Translations under genes and position numbers: made by a program | Source of the DNA: Pseudomonas psychrophila HA-4 | GTDB lineage: Bacteria > Pseudomonadota > Gammaproteobacteria > Pseudomonadales > Pseudomonadaceae | Direction: 5' to 3' | Length of the DNA: 50,843 nucleotides | Assembly (NCBI RefSeq): GCF_000282975.1 | Contig: NZ_ALJC01000052.1 | Coordinates: 1 to 50,843 of the forward strand | In this document: positions 21,374-29,537 of the stretch, one piece after another | Layout: every line of letters begins with the position of its first letter | How positions within the stretch are numbered: the first letter of the stretch is position 1 | Notes under the pieces: generated by a model | What the model saw: the letters and a program-made list of their open reading frames with translations, nothing else | Databases searched by the model: none | What the model was told of the DNA's origin: nothing

Positions 21374-22042
21374 GTGACTTTATCTCGAACACACGAAAGG
21401 TTTAGTCATAAGACTACACGGGTGATTATTGCCGATGATCACCCTGTTGTATTAATTGGCATGCGCATGACCCTAAGTACGCTGGCCAACCCGACTATCT
21501 GCATCACCGGCGAAGCGTCAACCCCTGAGGCATTGATCCTACTGCTCGAGCGCCAATCCTGCGATTTGCTTATCACCGATTTCTTTATGCCCTCCGACAA
21601 ATATCCGGATGGATTGGCCCTGATAAGTTTTATACAACGCAATTTCCCCGGCATAAAAGTATTGGTCATGACCATGGTGAATAATCTCTTAATACTCAGA
21701 CAGCTGCTCAAGCTGAAGGTAAACGGTCTAATCGATAAAAACTCCACACCTGTGGAATTAAGAAGTGCTGTTCGCTTGTCGCTCAAAGGTGACCGCTACG
21801 TGAGCCCAAGCTTCGGCCTATTATTGGAAAGCGCCAAAAAAGGTGAAATCACCCATAGCAATCTTTCCCCGAAAGAACTTGAAGTGGTGCGGCTCTTTGG
21901 CCAAGAACTTGCTGGCCGCGAAATTGCAAGACGCCTTAATCGCAGCGAAAAAACCATCAGTCGCCAAAAACGGAGCGCAATGAAAAAGCTGTCTATCAAA
22001 AGCAACGGCCAACTTGCTGTCTTTGGCCAGAGCTTTTTATAA
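21374..22042 (+). CDS. NarL/FixJ-family response regulator, RcsB-like
   Basis: This 222-aa protein has an N-terminal receiver domain with acidic pocket Asp21-Asp22, phospho-acceptor Asp69 (LLITDFFMP), Thr100 and Lys122. A C-terminal LuxR-type helix-turn-helix (about 163-215) contains SPKELEVVRLFGQELAGREI and RSEKTISRQKRSAMKKL. Wording such as ITDFFMPSDKYPDG and the HTH region is close to enterobacterial RcsB, unlike GacA or NarL. It starts at GTG with a poor ribosome-binding site. No sensor kinase is adjacent. In pseudomonads RcsB-like regulators can control chaperone-usher fimbriae, and such a cluster lies 17 kb downstream. Direct control of it is a guess. Confidence 0.85.
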   Translation: MTLSRTHERFSHKTTRVIIADDHPVVLIGMRMTLSTLANPTICITGEASTPEALILLLERQSCDLLITDFFMPSDKYPDGLALISFIQRNFPGIKVLVMTMVNNLLILRQLLKLKVNGLIDKNSTPVELRSAVRLSLKGDRYVSPSFGLLLESAKKGEITHSNLSPKELEVVRLFGQELAGREIARRLNRSEKTISRQKRSAMKKLSIKSNGQLAVFGQSFL

Positions 22043-22074
22043 ATACTCCGCAGCACGCCATTTCCAGAACCTTT

Positions 22075-22104
22075 AAAAAGGCGCCAATCGCAGAGAATGG
22101 CGCC
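22075..22104 (-). terminator. Rho-independent terminator of the P47/RHS operon
   Basis: On the minus strand GGCGCCA and TGGCGCC pairing (22098-22104 with 22080-22086) is followed by TTTTTAAAGG. It lies about 43 nt past the stop of the truncated RHS gene. This shows that transcription normally ends there. Confidence 0.82.
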
Positions 22105-22146
22105 CTTATCAGCAAGCGAAGATCTATTTATTAAAAGCCCCGCAGG

Positions 22147-25100
22147 TTAATGCGCCGTATCACTGACAGACGTCAATCGGTTTAAGTCGTCATAACTCAG
22201 TATTCTGCCACGTTCGTCCAGGATCAAATTTCCATTCAAATCATACTTAAGTACGATTATTAACGGATCGACTGAAGCATGATTATTAGTGACACTCGTC
22301 AGTTGAACGGGATCTACCCCATCGTAAGCGTAGATGGCTGTATTAGACTCATCCCCAAAATCGGTTCTCACACGCGTGATATTATCCAGCGCATCAAATC
22401 TAAATATCTGCTGATCAATATAATTACCATAAGGATCAACAGGTTTTTGACTACCCGAGCATGAGTACTTGGTTAGCCGAGCTCGTGCATCGTATTCATA
22501 AGCCTCATCACGCAAGACTTCAATGACGTCGCCATTTTCATCCAAGGCACTCAACACACGCTGTACAAGATTATCGATAGTGTTATAACGCTGAACCAAT
22601 TTTTGCTTAACACCATTCAAATCGAACGATCGCTCAATTTCACGACCAAATTCATCATATTGCAAACTAATCGTAACTGCCTGCGGATTAGCCGCATCTG
22701 TCGTATCGATGGTAGCGATTTCACAGGTTTGACCCAACTCGTCGTACGAGAAAGATGATTCGGTAGTACCCAATTTAGTCGAAGATAATCGGCCACCACG
22801 TTCAAAGTCATAAACATAGCTTTGAGTATTACCCAGCACGTCGGTATAGCCCAATATCAGCCCCTGCAGGCTGTAATTGTAAATCATCGTATACTCACCT
22901 TGAGACTCGGAATTTAGCTGTCCGGTGCTGAAATATGAACGACTCAAGGTAAGCCCTGCTTCAGTGCATTCATTGAGACGCGCATTTTTCGGGTCGTACG
23001 TATAGGTTGCCAACACTCCGTTTACCGTTCTCTTCGCAGGTTCTTCGCCTAAGAGCGGGTCATATTCATACTCAATAATTTGCCCACCGGCTGTGGTGAC
23101 TTTATTGGGCTGTATTTGTCCAGGAGCATAATCGTAAGACTGGCTACGCCCTCCCGTGACAGAAGAAGACATTCGCCCTAATCCGTCAAAAGATTGAGTG
23201 CCTAACTCCGTACCGTCAATACTAATTAATACGGGTAAGTCCTCAGTACTGTGTGGCGCGTATGCACGTACTACCACAGCACCGCCTGGTAATATCGTTT
23301 GTGTCATCCGATCAAATGCATCATACCTATAGAGGGTAGTGTTAGATAATGCATCGATTTCTTTGGCAGTGCGTCCAAGGCCGTCATATTCATAAAAATG
23401 AGTACTGACTAACGTATTATTCAAGTCCCAGCGCTGTTCCTGCACGGGCTTTTCAAATAAATTCATCAGCGTCACGGTTTTACCCGTAGTCTTGGTCACT
23501 TGAGACGTGGTATTTGAACTTTGCTGCCAACGAGTCACCACAACACCCTCAGCCCACTGCGAAGTGCCTCGCGGGTCAGTAACTTCATATACTTCAACGC
23601 TATCCGGCGCGACCGTGCAGTACTGCTGCCCCCAGTCGTCATAACGGAAATAGGTGGTCATTTCCCGGTCTGCGTCATCTTCCCAATCAACGACTGTTTC
23701 GTTGACTAATTGACCCAGCGCATCATACGAGGCCGAGTAAGTAGGTCTAAACAGATCAGCCGCAAGTTTACTGTCAGCATTGATACGTGCTTCACCCACA
23801 GCACGGTTAAGTCCATCCATATAGGTTACGGTTTTGACGCCTTTCACATTAATCGATGTTTGTGTTGCCTGATCCCCAGCCTGTGCACACAAAACATAAC
23901 TATATTGCCGCGTCGCTTCAGAAACTTTACCAGGCGCAACCGTCTCACTGACTACCCGCTGCAAGGCATCATACACATAACGAATTTCCACCCCGTTATC
24001 ATCACGGGTCAGCAGCGCTTGCCCATTAAACAACGACGTTTCATTGGTCACCGATTTAGTATGTGCATCCAGGTCCGAACTCACCACCACCACAGTGCTT
24101 AGATATTCACATGCCGGCGCCTTACCCGGTGTCGGTACGGGGCCTAAATCATATTGATAAGACGTCGTCAGCGAATGTCCATTAAGCGTGACTACGTCAC
24201 TGGCAACCCGGCCGTGTCGCAGGTTATCTGCTACGTCGTCAATATAATGATACTGGGTACTTTGCAAGATCCCTGAAACGCCCTCAACCTCTTCTTGCAA
24301 TAGCTCTGTATCCACAACATGCCATGCGTGACTGACTGAATCGAAAGGGGCTAATGTCTTGTACTTATAGGTCGTGCTAAGTGATGGCGCACGATGTAAA
24401 GCAGTAGTGACAGGCGTAATGGTTTTATTTTTGAGGTGGCGTATAAAACCGGCAGGATCAGGCGGGCAATCATCCCCATCACCCGTAACGGGATAATAAG
24501 TAGAGGTTTCAGTTAAACCATTAGCCTGTTTAAGCAGCGTTAGGTTGCCCTGATTGTCATATTCGTTGTAGACCGTTTCGCTACGGATCAGCGCTTCATC
24601 GTCAAGGCGCCAACGCGTTATGACATTTTTAGGCAGTTGGCAATAAGGCAGTTGCTGAAGGAAGGGCACATCAGGATCAACGTAATACTCGGTAATAACT
24701 TCCTGATGATTTTTACCCTGAGTTGTTAATTCACTGATGAGCAAGTGAAAGCAGTTGAATGTGCGCGTAGTCACGCGAACGGCTTTGCCATCAACCAAGG
24801 AGGACTCTAACGTTTCGTACACGTAATCTGGAGCCGCCTGATACAGGTTGTCGACACCTGAACTGTCCCAGGTAATTGCACTGTCACCTGCACCTAGAAA
24901 GTTTTTAGTCGAATAACTGTATTCAGTCTCCAGCGTTGCCTGGCCAAAGCCCGGAACACTCGTGTGTTTAGACACCCGCGGAAGGGTAGATGGCGAAGCT
25001 CCAGCGGGCAATTGATGCCCTGTCCAGTCATAGGTAACTGACTCACTTCCCCCAACAGGCGAATGGGCTTGTGTGATAAACATCAGCCCCGTATTGGTGT

Positions 25101-25818
25101 CCTTTTGATAGGTGAAGCGCCAGGAAGCACGCTCGATAGTGGGCAGTACGACAGCGTCCACCACCCCATTAGCGCCCAACGTCAGTTCAAACTTCGCAAG
25201 TGGCGTACCCTGTTCACCTGCAAAGGGTTGTAGTAACACTTCAATATTAGTATTGGCATTACGTTTGACACTAAACAGTGTATTACCAAGCTCATCCTCA
25301 ATACGTGTCAACATCAGTGGGAACGTAGGGGCCTCATAAAAAAACGAGACACTACGCCCACTAATTGCATATAACCGGATAGGCAACGCCATACGCGACG
25401 CCGAGCTACCCATGACTTGCAGCTCTTCAACGTCTCCAGACTTATGTACAATCCGATAGCGCTCACCACCTTCATCGTACAATTTAAAACCCAGGAGTTT
25501 CTGCTCCTCCATTGTGCAAAGCCCATCAGCATCAATGGCTGTAACTTTAAACGTCTCACCCGACCCCAAGGACACAATAGAGCGTTTCGGATCATATTCA
25601 GATCGCGGCAGGCTCCACCCTAGCCCCCAGCCGGCATCCTGTGTATTGAGCGGATTAAAATTCAGCCCTAATGATACGTCAGGGCCAGTAATATTATTCA
25701 CCGCAATCGAAGGCAAACTGATTGCGACAGTATATTGACCTGTACGAGGGTCTACACCGCTTTGTAGATAACTCATGAAGTTGAACGCGTTGGAATGCAC
25801 TGCCGTAGAGGTAGCCAT
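22147..25818 (-). CDS. RHS/YD-repeat protein lacking the RHS core and C-terminal tip
   Basis: The protein has 1223 aa from the ATG at 25818 (GGAGA 7 nt upstream). It opens with STAVHSNAFNFMSYLQSGVDPRTGQYT, split here as STAVHSNAFNF and GVDPRTGQYTV, which it shares with the RHS protein at 33937. Many YD repeats follow (YDALGQLVNE, YDGLGRTAKE, YDPLLGEEP, YDLNGNLILDERGR). The protein ends at YDDLNRLTSVSDTAH. That corresponds to about residue 1215 of the 1660-aa paralogue, so it lacks roughly 180 residues of hyperconserved core and the variable tip. A terminator follows directly. It has no signal peptide. It is the last gene of the five-gene operon. YD repeats are known to build a hollow cocoon. 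This copy could form an open shell or be a decayed allele. Confidence 0.85.
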   Translation of the reverse strand: MATSTAVHSNAFNFMSYLQSGVDPRTGQYTVAISLPSIAVNNITGPDVSLGLNFNPLNTQDAGWGLGWSLPRSEYDPKRSIVSLGSGETFKVTAIDADGLCTMEEQKLLGFKLYDEGGERYRIVHKSGDVEELQVMGSSASRMALPIRLYAISGRSVSFFYEAPTFPLMLTRIEDELGNTLFSVKRNANTNIEVLLQPFAGEQGTPLAKFELTLGANGVVDAVVLPTIERASWRFTYQKDTNTGLMFITQAHSPVGGSESVTYDWTGHQLPAGASPSTLPRVSKHTSVPGFGQATLETEYSYSTKNFLGAGDSAITWDSSGVDNLYQAAPDYVYETLESSLVDGKAVRVTTRTFNCFHLLISELTTQGKNHQEVITEYYVDPDVPFLQQLPYCQLPKNVITRWRLDDEALIRSETVYNEYDNQGNLTLLKQANGLTETSTYYPVTGDGDDCPPDPAGFIRHLKNKTITPVTTALHRAPSLSTTYKYKTLAPFDSVSHAWHVVDTELLQEEVEGVSGILQSTQYHYIDDVADNLRHGRVASDVVTLNGHSLTTSYQYDLGPVPTPGKAPACEYLSTVVVVSSDLDAHTKSVTNETSLFNGQALLTRDDNGVEIRYVYDALQRVVSETVAPGKVSEATRQYSYVLCAQAGDQATQTSINVKGVKTVTYMDGLNRAVGEARINADSKLAADLFRPTYSASYDALGQLVNETVVDWEDDADREMTTYFRYDDWGQQYCTVAPDSVEVYEVTDPRGTSQWAEGVVVTRWQQSSNTTSQVTKTTGKTVTLMNLFEKPVQEQRWDLNNTLVSTHFYEYDGLGRTAKEIDALSNTTLYRYDAFDRMTQTILPGGAVVVRAYAPHSTEDLPVLISIDGTELGTQSFDGLGRMSSSVTGGRSQSYDYAPGQIQPNKVTTAGGQIIEYEYDPLLGEEPAKRTVNGVLATYTYDPKNARLNECTEAGLTLSRSYFSTGQLNSESQGEYTMIYNYSLQGLILGYTDVLGNTQSYVYDFERGGRLSSTKLGTTESSFSYDELGQTCEIATIDTTDAANPQAVTISLQYDEFGREIERSFDLNGVKQKLVQRYNTIDNLVQRVLSALDENGDVIEVLRDEAYEYDARARLTKYSCSGSQKPVDPYGNYIDQQIFRFDALDNITRVRTDFGDESNTAIYAYDGVDPVQLTSVTNNHASVDPLIIVLKYDLNGNLILDERGRILSYDDLNRLTSVSDTAH

Positions 25819-25967
25819 TATAATCTCCAGAGAAATAACTGCCATGTTTATGGTAGTTATTAACGAACCGATTAAAAAACTGAAAGTTAATTTATTTGAC
25901 ATGTCAGCTTAAGACACAATACAAAATCTCAAGCGTATTCCATTAGATACAGCTAAAGGATTGACTA

Positions 25968-26450
25968 TTATTCAGAGCGTATAATCTCCACACACGACAA
26001 TTTCCCCCCAATTTTTTCGCCATTCCAAATTTTCTTGACCAAGCGCAATCCTGGCGCCACAACAGCACCTTCCTCAAAGGTGGGGATATTATTCAATTCA
26101 ATTAACGGAACACTCGTTTCATACTTGATCGTTTTGAATTCAAAGTAAAAGTTTTCATTTTTACCGCACTCACCGGAATCCGCCATGATTATAGTGGCGG
26201 CAGATGGAACACTGTGCAGCATAAAACTGTATACCACATCATTCTCACACTCATTACCTTGCTGCAGCCTATATTTCTTTGTTATAAAATCAAGCGTGCA
26301 ATTATTATTGTTTTGTCTATTGAAAAGCTCAATAGTGCCATTTTCTGCTAGTGGTTTTATAACAGATGCTATGGGCTCGCCCCCTACAGCTGCAGCGCCT
26401 ACTGCCGACAATAAAATAAAACTTATCACAGAAAAAATATTCATTTTCAA
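25968..26450 (-). CDS. Small exported protein of unknown function
   Basis: This 160-aa protein has a clear signal peptide (MNIFSVISFILLSAVGAAAVGG, cleavage near residue 22). The mature part is polar and has four cysteines (NNNNCTLDF, GNECENDVV, GECGKNENF, KLSCVEII) that could make two disulfides. I recognise no domain. It sits between the P47-like gene (39-bp gap) and the truncated RHS gene (149-bp gap) on the same strand. It is the only gene of the operon with an export signal, so it may be an envelope or secreted partner. That role is inferred from position. Confidence 0.65.
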   Translation of the reverse strand: MKMNIFSVISFILLSAVGAAAVGGEPIASVIKPLAENGTIELFNRQNNNNCTLDFITKKYRLQQGNECENDVVYSFMLHSVPSAATIIMADSGECGKNENFYFEFKTIKYETSVPLIELNNIPTFEEGAVVAPGLRLVKKIWNGEKIGGKLSCVEIIRSE

Positions 26451-26489
26451 GCCCTCAATTTAATTAACAAACAAGCCTAATTCATACCA

Positions 26490-29474
26490 TCATTCGATAA
26501 ATCTTAACTGCAACTGTTCGCGATCATGCAAATCTACCGGCGGAAAACCAACTTCTATCTTAAACCAACATCCATACTGATCCATTACCTGAGCGTAAAC
26601 GTTATGTTGCAAGCCGTCGCGCGCAGTGATTTGATCTGGACTAACAGCATCACCAAAACGTACATCATCAGTTCGATGCATACTGAATATGACATTACCT
26701 GGCACTAAGACTCTGTTGACAGGCACCGTCAACCCGCCCTCTTTAACCACTAACAAATCTAGACTTTGACCAAACTGCAACAAGCTGCTTTCAATTTCAC
26801 CAGACGGTATACCTTCTAATGAGAAAGGTTTCCACGCGTACCCTGAGAAACTGAACATAGTCTCTTCCTTTAGTAGAGACTCCCAGCGAACAGTTGATTT
26901 ATAAGCAAAATTAAAACCCGCGCCTACACCTTCGGAGTAGAACTTTAAACTCACTATTTTTCGGGAAACAAGGGCGAGTTCATAATAGTCCAGCGTTACT
27001 AATTTAAGGTCATAATCTGTACCGGGCTCTGGATCTTGAGCTTTAACTTCAGCAGCTATTGTTGTACGGGCGTTCTTACCAGAAAGTGAATGAACTGGCG
27101 CCTTTAGCGTACCATCCGAAATAGCTGTCTTTAAAAAGGTATAATCGTTCACCGTCAAAGTAGGGTTATTCACGGCTGTCAAGTTCACCTTGCCCGTTTC
27201 TTCATTTAGGTCATCGGAGTAAAAGGTCTTATCATTAGAACCTCCCCTGAATGTCAAACGAAAGGTATCATTCGTTCTTGGCAGTGCAGTGGTATGAACA
27301 TAAAACTCTAAATTTACCGTACTTTCTTCGTCAAGGGGCTCGGGTACAAACGTATCGGAAACAGCAATATTAGTCGCTGGATACAAATAAATTGAGTTGG
27401 CTAAGGTGTGCGTTGCCCACATAGGTGGAGCGTCGGGGCCAATGCCTGACTGTTCGGGCAGCAGTGGCTCTACGATGGAACCATTGCTGTGCAAAAGTCT
27501 AAGCGTTTGTAACTCTTCTGCCGAAGGGCGAACCGAAACTTCGCCTACTTTCTTAGTCTCAATTTCAACAGCCAGTTTTATTTGTTGTAATCCATTTCTA
27601 TAAGCGAACCCCGTCGATGCTAGACTTCCGCCAGTATCACGCACCCTGACAGTGAAAGAATTCAACGCTGCCCATGAGGGTTCGTCTTCAAAACGATCAA
27701 ATTCTACAGTGCTATAAAACGATCGAGTCGAACCTTGGTAAGTCCAAACACATTTTACGACAGTCACAGTCTCTGTAATTACATCGGGGGCGGTAAACAC
27801 ACCCACTAAAGGATCCTTAAACTGACCTGTACCGCTAATGACACTCCACACTTTCACCCCCACCGGGGCGTCGTCATTTATTTCAAAATTTAGTGTTTTT
27901 GAGCGCTTAATATGACGCGTATGCGCGGGTTCAACTTTATTAAGAGGATAGTCATTGAATAACAAAACTGTGCTTTCAACGTATTGATCCGTGAGCGCAT
28001 CATGCACCCTGATTTTTTGTACGTTTTCGAACTCCGTTTGTTCCTGAATGGGTGGCGTATAAAGTGCAGTGTTCCCAGAGCACTCGAGTGTGCCCATATC
28101 AGGCAACGACAACGACCACGTTAATTGTGAACTCGCTGTGGTGGTAACACTCAGCATGACCGGCTGAGGCTTGATTTGGATAATTCGACTACTGAGTTGA
28201 GGTGCAATAACCATACCGTCAGTAGAAACAGTGACTCCCGCTGATACGGTGAACGTTTTACCTGCTTGAATCACCTTTCCTGTTACGACAACCCGTACTG
28301 AGTCAAACCCAATGTGCTCTTCAGCGGCAGCGGTATAAACACCGCTTGCACTGATGGTGCCATCGCCCGCCCGCGTACGGCTGTTTAAGTTTTTTGCTGT
28401 CCAGACGACACCCGAAACAGGTGCTCCTTTAGCATCCAAGACCCTGAAAGCCTCAGACTCGCCAGCCTGTAGCCTAGCCATCGAGGGCTCAATGGTTAAC
28501 TGTGTACTCGCAGGATCAACATTACCGAAATTTATATAGTCGTAGGGTGTGGCATCGTCTTTACTTACAAACACTTCTGCGGCCGGAAACAACAAACGAG
28601 TTAATGTCGAAATCTGCTCGTCGCCCACATATTTTTTCCATTTTTCTGCAATCATGATCGCAGCAGAATAAATATTTTCGCCATCTTCCACGTCATCAGG
28701 TATCAAGTAAGGAAACCCTGAGTTATCTCCTGGTAACGTACCCATTTGTTCATCCGCCGCCACCCGAATAAATACGACTACAGCACCATCACCATAATTG
28801 GCTGAGGCCATTTTCCCGGCCTCCGGCGCGCGCTGAGTCAAAATAGCGAACTCCTTCGGAGCCAATGGATCATACGCACTGACATCGAGCATACCCAGCA
28901 CAAACACGCGCTGATAAACAGGCAGGTTAGTAAAGTATTCTTTAAAAGCACCGCCAATTGCTTCTTGGTCCAGATAGTCGGGCAGCACATTACATGTGAA
29001 ATCTACACCTTCCTTCAAATCCATTATGACCAGACCCTGATCATTAATAGAACCAGCGACCACGGATAACTTGATCCGAAGTTTTAATTGATAGCCTTGT
29101 GACTCTCGGATCCTAAGGCTTGTAGAGACGCGCGAAACGCGCTCCCCGGGCTGCATCATCAATACAGTGCCAGAGATCACATTCATACTCACCGTCGCGT
29201 AAGACTCATCAAGCGAGGCCTCATCAGCAAATGACAATAATGGCTTGCCCAGCACGATCGATTCTAGTTGAACGGTACCCGACGAACTCCCCTCCAGAGA
29301 CACATCCCCTTTAAAGGCCGGTAGAAAACTGTACCCCTCCAAACGCGTTATATATTGTTGCTCTAAAAACCGATTGATTCGCGTACGATTAAATACTGTG
29401 ATAGCTCCCCAGCCATAGGTCACAGATTTTCCATTCAATTGTTTTATAATTTCACTACGAGAATTAATTGACAT
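26490..29474 (-). CDS. P47-like (TULIP) N-terminal domain fused to bacterial Ig-like repeats
   Basis: This 994-aa protein has no signal peptide. Residues 19-23 read TYGWG and are followed by AITVFNRTRINRFLE. With the FKEYFTNLP segment (177-184) and NIYSAAIMIAEKW (267-279) this matches the pattern I know from the clostridial P47/OrfX family. Compared with its neighbour at 29538 it lacks about 165 residues of the second half of that domain; the junction motif DYINFGNVDPASTQL (312-325) rejoins. Ig-like repeats follow with GVYTAA (378), ALYTPP (470) and GVFTAP (558). The last 430 residues are beta-rich and unrecognised. An AGGA site lies 8 nt before the ATG. Lipid binding and toxin-accessory roles are known for some P47 relatives, not shown here. 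Confidence 0.7.
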   Translation of the reverse strand: MSINSRSEIIKQLNGKSVTYGWGAITVFNRTRINRFLEQQYITRLEGYSFLPAFKGDVSLEGSSSGTVQLESIVLGKPLLSFADEASLDESYATVSMNVISGTVLMMQPGERVSRVSTSLRIRESQGYQLKLRIKLSVVAGSINDQGLVIMDLKEGVDFTCNVLPDYLDQEAIGGAFKEYFTNLPVYQRVFVLGMLDVSAYDPLAPKEFAILTQRAPEAGKMASANYGDGAVVVFIRVAADEQMGTLPGDNSGFPYLIPDDVEDGENIYSAAIMIAEKWKKYVGDEQISTLTRLLFPAAEVFVSKDDATPYDYINFGNVDPASTQLTIEPSMARLQAGESEAFRVLDAKGAPVSGVVWTAKNLNSRTRAGDGTISASGVYTAAAEEHIGFDSVRVVVTGKVIQAGKTFTVSAGVTVSTDGMVIAPQLSSRIIQIKPQPVMLSVTTTASSQLTWSLSLPDMGTLECSGNTALYTPPIQEQTEFENVQKIRVHDALTDQYVESTVLLFNDYPLNKVEPAHTRHIKRSKTLNFEINDDAPVGVKVWSVISGTGQFKDPLVGVFTAPDVITETVTVVKCVWTYQGSTRSFYSTVEFDRFEDEPSWAALNSFTVRVRDTGGSLASTGFAYRNGLQQIKLAVEIETKKVGEVSVRPSAEELQTLRLLHSNGSIVEPLLPEQSGIGPDAPPMWATHTLANSIYLYPATNIAVSDTFVPEPLDEESTVNLEFYVHTTALPRTNDTFRLTFRGGSNDKTFYSDDLNEETGKVNLTAVNNPTLTVNDYTFLKTAISDGTLKAPVHSLSGKNARTTIAAEVKAQDPEPGTDYDLKLVTLDYYELALVSRKIVSLKFYSEGVGAGFNFAYKSTVRWESLLKEETMFSFSGYAWKPFSLEGIPSGEIESSLLQFGQSLDLLVVKEGGLTVPVNRVLVPGNVIFSMHRTDDVRFGDAVSPDQITARDGLQHNVYAQVMDQYGCWFKIEVGFPPVDLHDREQLQLRFIE

Positions 29475-29537
29475 GATATTTTTCCTGGCTAGGTAAATAG
29501 TAAGTTTTCTGCCATCTTTGTGCGATGATCACTAGGC

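Noticed and set aside
22043..22146. Remnant of the missing RHS core downstream of the truncated RHS gene
   Set aside because: I read the minus strand in this stretch and found no YD or core motif, only the terminator.
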